Assembly (NCBI GenBank): GCA_023390335.1
Contig: JAEWCZ010000066.1
Location: 682,001 to 746,000 of the forward strand
Origin: Bacillota bacterium
GTDB taxonomy: Bacteria; Bacillota; Clostridia; Acetivibrionales; DSM-1351
Direction of reading: 5' to 3'
DNA: 64,000 nucleotides
A model generated the notes under the pieces. It was not told the DNA's origin. It did no database searches and saw only the letters and a list, made by a program, of their open reading frames with translations. Shown here one piece after another: positions 53,196-62,938 of this stretch (the first letter of the stretch is position 1; each line of letters starts with the position of its first letter). A program made the translations under genes and the position numbers.

Positions 53196-54137
53196 ATGGT
53201 TAAATTAGTAAATATGAAAAAAGTGGTTTCACTAGCGTTAGGGGTTGCCTTAACTGTATCATTGACAGCTTGCGGGAGCGGTTCTAAAAATGATAATGTT
53301 GGGAACACCAATTTAAGCGGGAAGATAGTTATAGATGGTTCAAGTACAGTTTACCCGGTGACATCTGCTGTTGCTGAAGAATTCCAAATTGAGCAGCCAG
53401 AAGTTGAAGTATCAGTAGCTATGTCAGGAACAGGTGGTGGAATGAAAAAGTTTACGGCAGGGGAAATTGATATATGCAATGCTTCAAGAAAAATAAAGCC
53501 GGAGGAAGCAGAGGCTGCAAAAGCAAAAGGTATTGAATTTGTAGAGTTTGAAATTGCATATGACGGAATATCTGTTGTTGTTAACAAGGATAATACCTGG
53601 GCGCATTCAATCACAGTTGAGGAACTGAATAAAATATGGGGTAAGGATAGTAAAGTAAAGACATGGAAAGAAGTGAATCCCGCATGGCCAGATGAGCCCA
53701 TAAAACTATATGGACCTGGTACGGATTCAGGTACATTTGAATTCTTTACCGAAAAGATTAATAAAAAGGCAAAAGAGTCAAGAACTGATTATACACCAAG
53801 TGAAGATGACAATGTGCTGGTTCAAGGTATAGCAGGAGATAAGGATGCAATGGGGTATTTCGGGTTTGCTTACTATGAAGAAAATCAGGACTTGATAAAA
53901 GTCCTCAAAATTGATTCAGGTAAGGGGCCTGTTGAGCCTACGGCAAAAACCATTAAAGATAAGACCTACAGTCCATTGTCAAGACCAATGTATATGTATG
54001 TAAACAAAGATAAGCTTAATCAGTCTCCAGTAAAAGACTTTGTAAAATTCTATCTGGATAACGCTAAGTATCTATCGGAAGAAGTAGGGTATATACCTCT
54101 TGAAAGTTATGATGCTGAAAAAGCCAAGCTTAAATAA
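53196..54137 (+). CDS. pstS: Phosphate-binding lipoprotein PstS
   Basis: 313 residues from the ATG at 53196, with GGGAGGT upstream. The lipobox is VSLTACGS (Cys about residue 25). Phosphate-binding segments are IDGSSTVYPVT, SGTGGGMKKFTAGEIDI and GPGTDSGTFEFFTEKI. It captures phosphate outside the membrane for PstCAB. Its own Pho box lies upstream. Confidence 0.95.
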   Translation: MVKLVNMKKVVSLALGVALTVSLTACGSGSKNDNVGNTNLSGKIVIDGSSTVYPVTSAVAEEFQIEQPEVEVSVAMSGTGGGMKKFTAGEIDICNASRKIKPEEAEAAKAKGIEFVEFEIAYDGISVVVNKDNTWAHSITVEELNKIWGKDSKVKTWKEVNPAWPDEPIKLYGPGTDSGTFEFFTEKINKKAKESRTDYTPSEDDNVLVQGIAGDKDAMGYFGFAYYEENQDLIKVLKIDSGKGPVEPTAKTIKDKTYSPLSRPMYMYVNKDKLNQSPVKDFVKFYLDNAKYLSEEVGYIPLESYDAEKAKLK

Positions 54138-54169
54138 GAAATAAAAATTATAGAATAGTATATAACAAT

Positions 54170-54200
54170 ACCCGGTTGGAAATATCAAACCGGGTACTTT
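54170..54200. terminator. Bidirectional terminator between pstS and cheW-like gene
   Basis: ACCCGGTT (54170-54177) pairs with AACCGGGT (54188-54195), followed on the plus strand by ACTTTT. Confidence 0.8.
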
Positions 54201-54212
54201 TAATGTAATGTA

Positions 54213-54632
54213 TTATTTAGTTTCAAACAATTTTTCAAGATCAAGAATAAGTACTATACGTCCATCTCTTTCAATAACACCGTTGAAAAATTTACCGGAA
54301 ATACCTGATATCAGTTCAGGAGCGGGTTTTACTTCGGAATCTTCCGCACTGAATATTTCCATTACCTCATCAACAAGAAGGCCAACGTTTGATTGATAGT
54401 TCAATATAATAATTCTGGTATTGTCATCAGACTCTTTTGGCAAATATCCGAACTTCTTTCTTAAATTAAAAACAGTATGAACCTTTCCCCTTAAATTAAT
54501 CAATCCATCGATATACTCAGGTGTATCAGGAACTTTGTAAATATCTGTAATTCTCTCAATTATATTTACGTTGTTTATGCTAATAGCAAATACTTCATTG
54601 TTTATCTTAAATAAGACCAATTGCATAGACAT
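54213..54632 (-). CDS. CheW-like chemotaxis coupling protein
   Basis: 139 residues, a single CheW domain (LVLFKINNEVFAISINNV, VPDTPEYIDGLINLRGKV, GLLVDEVMEI). Such proteins bridge chemoreceptors and the CheA kinase. No other chemotaxis gene is in the window, so its partner system is unknown. GGGGAGG lies before two possible ATG starts at 54632 and 54626; the choice is open. Confidence 0.88.
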   Translation of the reverse strand: MSMQLVLFKINNEVFAISINNVNIIERITDIYKVPDTPEYIDGLINLRGKVHTVFNLRKKFGYLPKESDDNTRIIILNYQSNVGLLVDEVMEIFSAEDSEVKPAPELISGISGKFFNGVIERDGRIVLILDLEKLFETK

Positions 54633-54704
54633 TTTACAATTACCTCCCCAAAAAAAAGTTCTTGTACAAACATTATATCAGTAATAGTAAAATTCGGCAA
54701 TTGT

Positions 54705-55907
54705 TTAACTTCTGTAACTTCCGTTTATTTTAACATAATCATATGAAAAATCACAAGTCCATATCCTATCGGATACATTTCCCTTTTTAAGATTTATTTT
54801 AATAACAATCTCTTTCTTCTTAAGTAATTCTTTTGCAGCGGCTTCATCAAAATTTGCAGCTGCTCCGTTTCGACAGACAAGGATATCTCCTATATAAATA
54901 TCTGTAAGATTAGGGTCAAATGAAGCACCGGAATACCCTACTGCCGTAAATACTCTTCCCCAGTTGGCATCTTCTCCGAAGATAGCTGTTTTGACCAAAG
55001 GAGATTTAGCAACAGTACTTACAACCTTATAGGCATCACTTTCGTCACCAGCGCCGTCAACCTGTATTTCAATAAGTTTTGTAGCTCCTTCACCGTCTTT
55101 AGCCATTAGCCTTGCAAGATAAGTACAGACAAACATCATTGCATCAACAAATTTAGAATACTCGTAATCTTCCTTTACAATGGCATCATTATCTGCGAAA
55201 CCGTTAGCTAGTACAAACACAGAATCACAAACACTGGTGTCTCCATCTACCGAAACTCTATTAAAAGTCTTTTTTACACATTGTTTAAGAGCTTTATCAA
55301 GAAGGCTTCTTGATATATTGGCATCTGTAGTGATTATACCTATCATAGTAGCCATGTTAGGATGAATCATTCCAGAACCCTTTGCAATACCGCCTATACG
55401 AACGGTTTCACCTTGAAGTTCAATATCAACGGCAATTTCCTTTGGCATCAAGTCTGTTGTCATTATGGCTTCTTCAGCGTCTGAACTGCCCTGAGAACTG
55501 AGAGCATTTACAGCCAAACGTATACCTGACCTTACCGAAGGCATATTTAGCTTTGTACCTATTACCCCGGTAGAGTTAACAAGAATATCCTGTGCATCGC
55601 ACTGCAAAAGCTCTGCAGCCAGCTCAGTAATATCCTTTGCATCCTTGTAACCTGTCTCACCGACACAGGCGTTGGCATTTCCACTATTAATTACAATTGC
55701 TCTTGCAAAACCATTTTTAATATGTTCCATTGAAACCTGCAAGGAGTGTCCTTTAACGACATTAGTTGTAAATACTCCTGATGCAACGGCTGTATCCTCA
55801 GAACAAACTATCGCGAGATCCTTCCTGTTATTTTTCTTTATCCCACAGGCAACTCCTGCGGCTTTAAAGCCTTTGGGAGCAGTAACACCACCATCAATAA
55901 TATTCAT
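54705..55907 (-). CDS. argJ: Bifunctional ornithine acetyltransferase / N-acetylglutamate synthase
   Basis: 400 residues from the ATG at 55907, favoured by GGAGGT just upstream; a start four codons earlier overlaps that site. ArgJ features are GGVTAPKGFKAAGVACGIK, the autoproteolysis site within NMATMIGIITTD (cleavage before Thr) and the C-terminal end SYDYVKINGSYRS. It moves the acetyl group from acetylornithine to glutamate, recycling it in arginine synthesis. No other arg genes are adjacent. Confidence 0.95.
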   Translation of the reverse strand: MNIIDGGVTAPKGFKAAGVACGIKKNNRKDLAIVCSEDTAVASGVFTTNVVKGHSLQVSMEHIKNGFARAIVINSGNANACVGETGYKDAKDITELAAELLQCDAQDILVNSTGVIGTKLNMPSVRSGIRLAVNALSSQGSSDAEEAIMTTDLMPKEIAVDIELQGETVRIGGIAKGSGMIHPNMATMIGIITTDANISRSLLDKALKQCVKKTFNRVSVDGDTSVCDSVFVLANGFADNDAIVKEDYEYSKFVDAMMFVCTYLARLMAKDGEGATKLIEIQVDGAGDESDAYKVVSTVAKSPLVKTAIFGEDANWGRVFTAVGYSGASFDPNLTDIYIGDILVCRNGAAANFDEAAAKELLKKKEIVIKINLKKGNVSDRIWTCDFSYDYVKINGSYRS

Positions 55908-56048
55908 GTGAACCTCCATGTGCCTATATTAGGCTCTATTTAAATTTAATACAAATAATAACATCCTTATTTTAAGTTGATTATACATAATTATGCAGAA
56001 TGAATCAATTAAATTTGGCACGTTAATTTTATTATTTACATACTTAGC

Positions 56049-56113
56049 ACAATAAAAACCACCTAATAAATAAAACGGCAATTTTACCGAATTCCATCTA
56101 CAGGTGGTTTCAA
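56049..56113 (-). terminator. Terminator after the esterase gene
   Basis: AAACCACCT (about 56049-56058) and AGGTGGTTT (about 56104-56112) form the outer stem, with an inner GGTAAAATTGCC-like pairing; T-rich on the minus strand side. Confidence 0.7.
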
Positions 56114-56132
56114 GTACAAAGAATATACAAAA

Positions 56133-57227
56133 TTATTTCTGCCAATCAAGATATTTATTAAAGAAGGGAATCAGGTGCTCAGAGAGCATACCGCTAGGCA
56201 TTTCGTGGTCACCTTCATATTCATATACAGTAGGTTCAATTTTATTTTTTTTGAGAAGATTAATAAAATATTTAGTACCCTTTGGAATCCAGATATAACT
56301 GTCATTAGTGCCATATGAAAAACCTATTGCACGCAGCGGTTTATTTTTTGCCAGATACGAATTTAGTTTTTTGTCAAAATTTCCATATCCGTCTATCCAG
56401 TTGTTTAAAACCTGTTTTTGTTCAGAAGTTTTAGCATCAACAGATTCAGGTATTTTACAATATGGAGGCTCACCGTCAGGATCAGGACAAAATGCCTGCC
56501 CGTAAGCTTGTAAAACTACAGTATCGGTTTTCCAGGAATCAAGTACTTCAGCAAAATTATCATTTGAAAATATACCAGGAGATGCAGCATAAACTGAGCC
56601 AAATATTTCGGGATGCTTTAGGGCTATATTGATTGCCCCGAAGCCTCCCATGGAATGTCCGCAAATGCCTCGTGAGTCAGAGGATTTAATTGTTCTGTAA
56701 TTATTGTCAATATAATTAACTACTTCATTTGTGACATAATCTTCCCAGTTTCCAATAACAGGAGAATTAACATAAAATGATCCTCCTGATTTATTTTGGC
56801 CGTTCATACATACTATAATAAATTGATTATCATTGTTGGCAAAGTATGTATCCAAATCGTTTTTTGAGTTATCCAGAAATGATCCTGCAGGTTCTCCAAA
56901 ACCGTGAAGGTAATAAACTACCGGGTAGGATTTAGTGCTGGTGCTGTACGTAGGGGGCAGATAAATCTCAATCGTTTGATCTGTACTTTCGTTAAGCAAA
57001 TTACTTGCAATGCTCTGGGATGTAATAGTTTTAAGTATTAATTGTGAGGAACCTATCTGAGTGTTTTCGCTTGTATTAGTAACAGCAGAAATAGTACTTT
57101 TTCCTGTAATAGAGGCAGAGTTAATTGAACTCTCTGAAGCAGCTGAATCGGAAGTACCTGAACTGCAGCTGCATACCGATATAAATGAGAACAAAACCAT
57201 ACATAACAAAATATACCTTTTACTCAT
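56133..57227 (-). CDS. Secreted esterase D-type lipoprotein
   Basis: 364 residues from the ATG at 57227, with AGGAG upstream. Signal peptide with lipobox ISVCSCSSG, then a Ser/Thr-rich linker (to about 65). The alpha/beta hydrolase domain shows VVYYLHGFGEP, the nucleophile elbow GICGHSMGGFGAIN and a late YEGDHEMPSG that may hold the catalytic His. This is the family of acetyl-xylan and feruloyl esterases, which would suit a plant-cell-wall degrader, but it has no dockerin and the substrate is not known. Single-gene unit. Confidence 0.82.
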   Translation of the reverse strand: MSKRYILLCMVLFSFISVCSCSSGTSDSAASESSINSASITGKSTISAVTNTSENTQIGSSQLILKTITSQSIASNLLNESTDQTIEIYLPPTYSTSTKSYPVVYYLHGFGEPAGSFLDNSKNDLDTYFANNDNQFIIVCMNGQNKSGGSFYVNSPVIGNWEDYVTNEVVNYIDNNYRTIKSSDSRGICGHSMGGFGAINIALKHPEIFGSVYAASPGIFSNDNFAEVLDSWKTDTVVLQAYGQAFCPDPDGEPPYCKIPESVDAKTSEQKQVLNNWIDGYGNFDKKLNSYLAKNKPLRAIGFSYGTNDSYIWIPKGTKYFINLLKKNKIEPTVYEYEGDHEMPSGMLSEHLIPFFNKYLDWQK

Positions 57228-57406
57228 AAATATGTAACTCCTTTCCAAAATTAACGTATTATATATAATTATATACTATTTTTGAAAAGAAATTTTACAT
57301 TTATTGCAACCACTGTTTACAAACGCTCGGATCAATACTCTGAAGCGATATATACATACCAATAGAAACCTGATATTATATAAAAAACAAATAAATGGAG
57401 AGATGT

Positions 57407-58072
57407 ATGAAATATACTGCAGTACTGTTTGATTTGGATGGGACACTAATAAACTCACTTCATGATTTGGCTGAAAGTGCAAATGAAGCTTTAAAAAAGC
57501 ACGGATTTAAAACCCACCCAACGGATTCATATAAAAAGTTTGTAGGAAACGGAGTACGGAACCTGATTAAAAACGCTGCTCCTGACGGAATAGAGGACAG
57601 CGTTATTGATAAGATACTGGAGGATTATCGTATAATATACGATAAAAATTATGCAAACAAAACAAGAGCTTATAATGGGATACATGAGATGCTTGATCGT
57701 CTACAAAAAGCAAGGATAAAAATGGGAGTTTGCTCAAATAAACCTCATAAACCTACAAATGAGATAGTGGAAAAGCTACTGGGAAGTGAGTATTTTGATG
57801 TAATATTTGGTGAACGGGAGGGAATACCACGTAAGCCTGACCCGGCTTCACTGATAGAAGCGGCTGAAAGACTTGGAGTTCCGCCCAGTCAAACTATATA
57901 TGTAGGAGATTCCGGTGGAGATATGGAGTCGGCTAACAGGGCAGGAATGCTGGCGGCCGGTGTATTATGGGGTTTCCGGGGACAAGAGGAATTAATAGCA
58001 TGCGGTGGAAAGATACTGCTGGCTACGCCTTCTGAACTGGTTGACTTTATAGCTGGAACTGACAAGGATTAA
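57407..58072 (+). CDS. HAD-family phosphatase, phosphoglycolate phosphatase-like
   Basis: 221 residues from the ATG at 57407 (GGAGAG upstream). HAD motifs: DLDGTLINS (nucleophile Asp), GVCSNKPHK, RKPDPASL and VGDSGGDMESANRAG. The cap domain lies near 15-85. It resembles Gph/PpaX enzymes that hydrolyse small phosphate monoesters. The exact substrate cannot be read from sequence. Confidence 0.87.
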   Translation: MKYTAVLFDLDGTLINSLHDLAESANEALKKHGFKTHPTDSYKKFVGNGVRNLIKNAAPDGIEDSVIDKILEDYRIIYDKNYANKTRAYNGIHEMLDRLQKARIKMGVCSNKPHKPTNEIVEKLLGSEYFDVIFGEREGIPRKPDPASLIEAAERLGVPPSQTIYVGDSGGDMESANRAGMLAAGVLWGFRGQEELIACGGKILLATPSELVDFIAGTDKD

Positions 58073-58086
58073 ATTTGTTGCAATCC

Positions 58087-58116
58087 TTGACACTGGAATA
58101 TAAGATTGTATATAAT
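58087..58116 (+). promoter_or_regulatory. Sigma-A promoter of the T-box-alaS unit
   Basis: TTGACA (58087-58092) and TATAAT (58111-58116), both perfect, 18-bp spacer. Confidence 0.85.
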
Positions 58117-58124
58117 TTTATCAA

Positions 58125-58357
58125 GAATGGCAATGAAGGAAAGAAGTAGTTTTTTGTTTCTGGCTTAAGAGAGAGGACGGTTGGTGCGAGTCCTTGCAGG
58201 GCATTTTATGAAGCAGTTTCCGGAGCTTCTGTCCGGTAAAAAGGACGGACGCATTCACAGCGTTATAGTGAATTGACTAAGCGCCCCTTTATGGGGAATT
58301 AGGGTGGTACCGCGTGAGATATCTCTCGTCCCTTTTATTTGGGACGGGAATTTTTTT
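58125..58357 (+). ncRNA. T-box leader, alanine specific
   Basis: The T-box sequence AGGGTGGTACCGCG is at 58301-58314. A terminator follows (CTCGTCCC 58325-58332 with GGGACGGG 58341-58348, then seven T). The 5' part has an AGTA-type loop E motif near 58146 and, on the opposite side, GAA followed by GCA at 58213-58215, the probable alanine specifier. Uncharged tRNA-Ala should pair with the specifier and the T-box and prevent termination before alaS. Confidence 0.95.
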
Positions 58358-58412
58358 ATGTAAAGAACTTTATAAAATATTGAATCCACTATATTTGAAA
58401 GGATGAACATAA

Positions 58413-61052
58413 ATGCAAAAACTGGGATTGAATGAATTAAGAGAACGTTATCTGAAGTTTTTTGAAAGCAAGGGACATTTAAGGCTTCCTAGTGCACCAT
58501 TGGTTCCTAAAAATGACCCCAGCCTCTTGCTTATTAACTCGGGAATGGCACCATTAAAGCCATTTTTTACCGGACAAGAGGAACCTCCGAGAAAAAGAGT
58601 AACAACTTGTCAGAAGTGCATAAGAACTCCTGATATTGAAAATGTGGGAAAGACTGCCCGCCATGGTACTTATTTTGAAATGCTGGGTAACTTTTCATTC
58701 GGTGATTACTTCAAAAACGAAGCTATTCCATGGGCATGGGAATTTGTAACTGAAGACCTTAAAATGCCTGTTGACAAGTTATGGGTAACAATTTATGAGG
58801 ACGATGATGAAGCTTTTGATATATGGCATAAGGTTGTAGGATTGCCTCCAGAAAGAATTGTACGTATGGGTAAGAAGGACAATTTCTGGGAGCATGGTAC
58901 AGGCCCTTGTGGTCCTTGTTCAGAAATATACTTTGACAGGGGGCCTGAAAAAGGCTGTGGAAGCCCTGACTGTAAGGTAGGTTGCGAATGTGACCGTTAT
59001 GTAGAATTCTGGAACAACGTTTTTACACAGTTCAACAGAGATGAACAGGGCAACTATACAAGACTTGCTCACCCCAATATCGATACCGGAATGGGACTTG
59101 AAAGACTTGCATGTATTTCACAAGATGTTGACAATCTCTTTGAGGTTGATACTGTTTGGAATATCCTTGATTACATCTGTAAAACAGCTGGAGTTGAATA
59201 CAAAAAATCTGAGAAAACAGATGTATCCATCCGTGTAATCACCGACCACATCAGAAGTACAACAATGATGGTTTGTGATGGAGTTTTACCTTCAAATGAA
59301 GGAAGAGGCTATGTTTTAAGAAGACTATTAAGAAGAGCTGCAAGGCATGGCAGACTTTTGGGAATAAACAAGCCTTTCCTTTATGATGTAGCCATGGTGG
59401 TAATAAACGAGTCTAAAGAAGCTTATCCAGAGCTTGCTGAGAAGGCTGAGTATATCAAAAAGGTTATAAAAATTGAGGAAGAGCGTTTTGAAGCAACTGT
59501 TGACCAGGGAATAGTTATTCTCAATGAATTTATAGATGAAATTAAGGCTAAAAAACAGGATGTTATTCCGGGTGAAATGGTATTCAAACTCCATGATACC
59601 TATGGTTTCCCACTGGATCTGACCAGAGAAATTGCAGAAGAAAACGGTCTGGGAATAGATGAAGACGGCTTTAAAAAGGAAATGGATGCTCAGAGAAAGA
59701 AAGCAAGAGATGCTCACAATAACAAGGATACATCAGCATGGTCTGACAGTGTTTTTGACAAACTGGACAAGAGTCAAAAGACAGCTTTCGTGGGTTACGA
59801 AAATACAGTTTGCGAGTCTGCAATATTGTATATAGTCAAGGACGGAGAAATCATTGATACTGCTCAAGAAGGAGACGAAATAACCGTTATTCTTGACAAG
59901 ACACCATTTTATGCTGAAATGGGTGGTCAAGTAGGAGATACAGGAGTTATTACCGCTAAGAACGGTTCGGTAAAAGTGGAAAACTGTACAAAAACCGCTG
60001 ATGGGAAATTCCTGCATACCGGGTTGGTTGAATCCGGACTTGTGGAAACAGGCAGTACAATAACTGCTGCAATAGATGAAAAAAGAAGAATTGCCATAAA
60101 CAGAAACCATACAGTTACTCACTTACTGCACAAGGCTCTGAGAACTGTATTGGGAGATCACGTTCATCAGGCGGGTTCACTTGTTGAACCAAACAAATTA
60201 AGATTTGACTTCAGCCATTTTTCAGCAATGACTCCTGAAGAACTTAAAAAGGTTGAAGATATGACAAATGAGGCAATTCTTAGCAGTATGGAAGTTGATG
60301 TAAGAGAAATGCCTATTGAGGATGCTAAAAAACTCGGAGCAATGGCATTGTTCGGTGAGAAATATGGTAATACCGTAAGAGTTGTAAAGGTAGAGGACTA
60401 CAGCATTGAATTGTGTGGAGGTACTCACTTAAAGAATACAGCACAAGCGGGCCTTGTTAAAATTCTCGGAGAAAGCGGCGTAGCGGCAGGTGTAAGGCGA
60501 TTGGAAGCTCTTACGGGTGAAGCTGCCATAAGGTATTATACAGAAAGAGAAAACCTGCTGAACGAAGTTGCACAGGCTTTAAAGGCAGCTCCTCAGGATA
60601 GTATTAAAAAAGTTGAAAGCCTTGGACAGGAACTTAAAAATGCAGAGAAGGAAATAGAACAGCTTCGTAACAAGTTGGTAAGCGGAGAATCAGAAAGTGT
60701 ACTTGCCAATGCCGTTGAGATAAAAGGCGTAAAGGTAGTTACAGCAAGATTTGACACAATGGATATGGAAGGTCTTAGAAATACCGGAGACATGCTGAAA
60801 AACAAGCTTGGTTCAGGTGTGGTAGTTCTTGGCTCAGGTTATGGTGAAAAGGTCAGCTTTATTGTAACCGCCACAAAGGATGTTTTGGCAAAGGGAATCC
60901 ATTCAGGGAATATCATCAAGGAAGTTGCCAAAATTGCCGGAGGTGGAGGCGGTGGACGTCCAGATATGGCACAGGCAGGTGGTAAGGACTTGACCAAGAT
61001 AGATGAAGCTTTGAAGTCTGCTGTTTGTGTTGTAGAGACACAAATAAAATAA
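58413..61052 (+). CDS. alaS: Alanyl-tRNA synthetase
   Basis: 879 residues, full length. Class II catalytic core (RERYLKFFESKGHLRLPSAPL, TCQKCIRTPDIENVG, GMGLERLAC), editing domain with the zinc/His motif NRNHTVTHLLHKALR and CGGTHL, and the C-terminal GGGGGGRPDMAQAGG. It charges tRNA-Ala and edits Ser/Gly mischarging. Under T-box control. GAAAGGATG before the ATG. Confidence 0.98.
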   Translation: MQKLGLNELRERYLKFFESKGHLRLPSAPLVPKNDPSLLLINSGMAPLKPFFTGQEEPPRKRVTTCQKCIRTPDIENVGKTARHGTYFEMLGNFSFGDYFKNEAIPWAWEFVTEDLKMPVDKLWVTIYEDDDEAFDIWHKVVGLPPERIVRMGKKDNFWEHGTGPCGPCSEIYFDRGPEKGCGSPDCKVGCECDRYVEFWNNVFTQFNRDEQGNYTRLAHPNIDTGMGLERLACISQDVDNLFEVDTVWNILDYICKTAGVEYKKSEKTDVSIRVITDHIRSTTMMVCDGVLPSNEGRGYVLRRLLRRAARHGRLLGINKPFLYDVAMVVINESKEAYPELAEKAEYIKKVIKIEEERFEATVDQGIVILNEFIDEIKAKKQDVIPGEMVFKLHDTYGFPLDLTREIAEENGLGIDEDGFKKEMDAQRKKARDAHNNKDTSAWSDSVFDKLDKSQKTAFVGYENTVCESAILYIVKDGEIIDTAQEGDEITVILDKTPFYAEMGGQVGDTGVITAKNGSVKVENCTKTADGKFLHTGLVESGLVETGSTITAAIDEKRRIAINRNHTVTHLLHKALRTVLGDHVHQAGSLVEPNKLRFDFSHFSAMTPEELKKVEDMTNEAILSSMEVDVREMPIEDAKKLGAMALFGEKYGNTVRVVKVEDYSIELCGGTHLKNTAQAGLVKILGESGVAAGVRRLEALTGEAAIRYYTERENLLNEVAQALKAAPQDSIKKVESLGQELKNAEKEIEQLRNKLVSGESESVLANAVEIKGVKVVTARFDTMDMEGLRNTGDMLKNKLGSGVVVLGSGYGEKVSFIVTATKDVLAKGIHSGNIIKEVAKIAGGGGGGRPDMAQAGGKDLTKIDEALKSAVCVVETQIK

Positions 61053-61087
61053 AGTCTCAAAATTAAAAGTAGTAAAGGAGTGATACT

Positions 61088-61432
61088 ATGAGCGATTGTT
61101 TATTTTGCAAGATAATAAATGGAGAGATTCCTTCAAAGAAGGTTTACGAAACAGATAAGGTCTGTGCTTTTTATGACATTAATCCTGAGGCACCGGTACA
61201 CGTGCTGATAGTTCCTAAATCGCATATTGCTTCACATAATGAACTTTCTGAAGATAATATTGACGTAATGAAGGATATTCATCTGGCTGTTAATGAAATT
61301 GCTAAACAGCTGGGTATTTCCGAAAGCGGATTCAGATTAATAAACAACTGCGGAGCAGATGCGGGACAGACAGTTTTCCATTTGCATTACCATTTGGTAG
61401 GCGGAACGACAATGGGTTTAAAAATACTGTAG
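61088..61432 (+). CDS. HIT-family nucleotide-binding hydrolase
   Basis: 114 residues, Hint-type. Begins CLFCKIINGEIPSKKVYE, with the histidine triad HLHYHLVGG near the end. It likely hydrolyses nucleoside phosphoramidates or adenylates. It lies 35 bp after alaS with its own AAGGAG site and may be cotranscribed. Confidence 0.93.
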   Translation: MSDCLFCKIINGEIPSKKVYETDKVCAFYDINPEAPVHVLIVPKSHIASHNELSEDNIDVMKDIHLAVNEIAKQLGISESGFRLINNCGADAGQTVFHLHYHLVGGTTMGLKIL

Positions 61433-61485
61433 GATTATATTTTGTAAATAAGTCGTTATTATTTGTATCTTTTATTAAATATATA

Positions 61486-61515
61486 TTGACACTTTTTTGA
61501 AAATTAATATATAAT
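61486..61515 (+). promoter_or_regulatory. Sigma-A promoter of rpsU-yqeY
   Basis: TTGACA (61486-61491) and TATAAT (61510-61515), 18-bp spacer. The leader before rpsU is about 90 nt. Confidence 0.8.
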
Positions 61516-61614
61516 ATAGTGTGTGCTGTATTTAGCTTAATTCCCTACAGTATGTGATAAGGTACTACGGCTTATTTCCCGGCACAATTGTTACCATCGG
61601 AGGGAGGGAAGTGT

Positions 61615-61791
61615 GTGTCTGAAGTAAGAGTTAAAGAGAATGAGTCTTTGGATAGTGCTCTCAAAAGGTTTAAGAGATCTTGTGCTAAATCAGGTGTTTT
61701 GGCTGAGGTTAGAAAGAGAGAACATTATGAGAAGCCTAGCGTAAAGAGAAAAAAGAAATCTGAAGCAGCAAGAAAAAGAAAATTTAAATAA
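61615..61791 (+). CDS. rpsU: Ribosomal protein S21
   Basis: 58 residues from the GTG at 61615, preceded by GGAGGGAGGG. Begins MSEVRVKENESLDSALKRFK and ends in a basic KRKKKSEAARKRKFK tail. Small-subunit protein that helps initiation. yqeY follows after 41 bp, the common arrangement in Firmicutes. Confidence 0.97.
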   Translation: MSEVRVKENESLDSALKRFKRSCAKSGVLAEVRKREHYEKPSVKRKKKSEAARKRKFK

Positions 61792-61832
61792 TTTATCTTG
61801 TGACAATAGTAAGACTATAGGAGATATTTATT

Positions 61833-62276
61833 ATGTCACTAAAAGAATTGCTTGTTCAAGACTTGAAAAATGCCATGAAGAATGGAGATAATGTCTCAAA
61901 GACAGCTATTCAGATGGCAAGGTCAGCAGTGCTTCAGGTTGAAAAGGACACTAGGGTTACCCTTGACGATGATGGTATAGTTGAGATTATTGCTAAAGAA
62001 GTTAAAAAACGAATGGATACTTTGCCTGACTTTGAAAAAAGTAACAGACAGGATCTTATAGATAATCTTAAAGCAGAAATTGAAGTTTTGAAGAAATATT
62101 TACCACAGCAGTTGAGTGAAGGTGAGATAGAAGAGATTGTAAAAGTAGCTATTTCTTCTACCGGAGCTACTTCAGCTAAGGAAATCGGAAAGGTAATGCA
62201 GGCAGTAATGCCTAAAACCAGAGGCAAGGCTGACGGTAAATTAGTTAACCAAATAGTAAAAAAGTTATTAGAATAA
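61833..62276 (+). CDS. yqeY: GatB/YqeY domain protein
   Basis: 147 residues, all helical. LKELLVQDLKNAMKNGD, then a long conserved KYLPQQLSEGEIEEIVKVAI, and KEIGKVMQAVMPKTRGKADGK match YqeY. It resembles the tRNA-binding tail of GatB, and its cellular role is not settled. Follows rpsU; the gene ends in a terminator. Confidence 0.93.
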   Translation: MSLKELLVQDLKNAMKNGDNVSKTAIQMARSAVLQVEKDTRVTLDDDGIVEIIAKEVKKRMDTLPDFEKSNRQDLIDNLKAEIEVLKKYLPQQLSEGEIEEIVKVAISSTGATSAKEIGKVMQAVMPKTRGKADGKLVNQIVKKLLE

Positions 62277-62308
62277 GAAAGAGTCCGGTATATGCCGGAC
62301 TCTTTCTT
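62275..62308 (+). terminator. Terminator after yqeY
   Basis: AAGAAAGAGTCCGG (62275-62288) and CCGGACTCTTTCTT (62295-62308), a perfect 14-bp stem overlapping the stop codon. Confidence 0.85.
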
Positions 62309-62436
62309 GCATTGTCTGTAAATATTATAAAGCTTTCAAGTGAAAATTTAAGTGTAGGCTAAAATACTCCTGTACCTATTGAAAAAGTTGAACCTGATGA
62401 TTATAATTATTTGTAGCCTAAAGGAGAAGTAGTTAT

Positions 62437-62901
62437 ATGTCTATTGAAATTGAAAAGAAGTTTCTTGTAAAAAGTGATGCTTATAAGGCTTATGCAAAGC
62501 CGGTTTTATTCAGACAGGGGTATTTAAGTACGTCTACCGGAAGAACTGTACGGGTTAGAAGGTATGACGATAAAGGGTTTATTACAGTAAAAGGAAAGAC
62601 ACATTACTGTAGCAGATTAGAATATGAGTATCGTATTCCCACTGAGGACGCAGATAATATGCTCAATAATTTGTGCGTTCAACCTATAATAGAAAAAGTA
62701 AGGCATTTTCTGGAATATAAGGGCAATGAATGGGTTGTTGATGAATTTCTTGGAGCAAATGAGGGGCTTATTGTAGCGGAAATTGAACTAAATAATGAAA
62801 AGGATAGTTTTGAAAAACCCGATTGGCTTGGGACCGAAATAACATCTGATACCAGATATTATAACTCAAATCTGGTCAATAATCCTTATAAGACTTGGTA
62901 A
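62437..62901 (+). CDS. CYTH-domain protein
   Basis: 154 residues beginning MSIEIEKKFLVK, the ExExK signature of CYTH/triphosphate tunnel metalloenzymes. Later RQGYLSTSTGRTVRVRRYDDKGFITVKGK supplies the charged tunnel strands, and VAEIELNNE is the acidic metal strand. Bacterial members of this size are inorganic triphosphatases or of unknown substrate. AAAGGAG lies before the ATG. Confidence 0.9.
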   Translation: MSIEIEKKFLVKSDAYKAYAKPVLFRQGYLSTSTGRTVRVRRYDDKGFITVKGKTHYCSRLEYEYRIPTEDADNMLNNLCVQPIIEKVRHFLEYKGNEWVVDEFLGANEGLIVAEIELNNEKDSFEKPDWLGTEITSDTRYYNSNLVNNPYKTW

Positions 62902-62938
62902 CACAGGGTCAAATTTATTAGGAAAAGAGATTTTACAG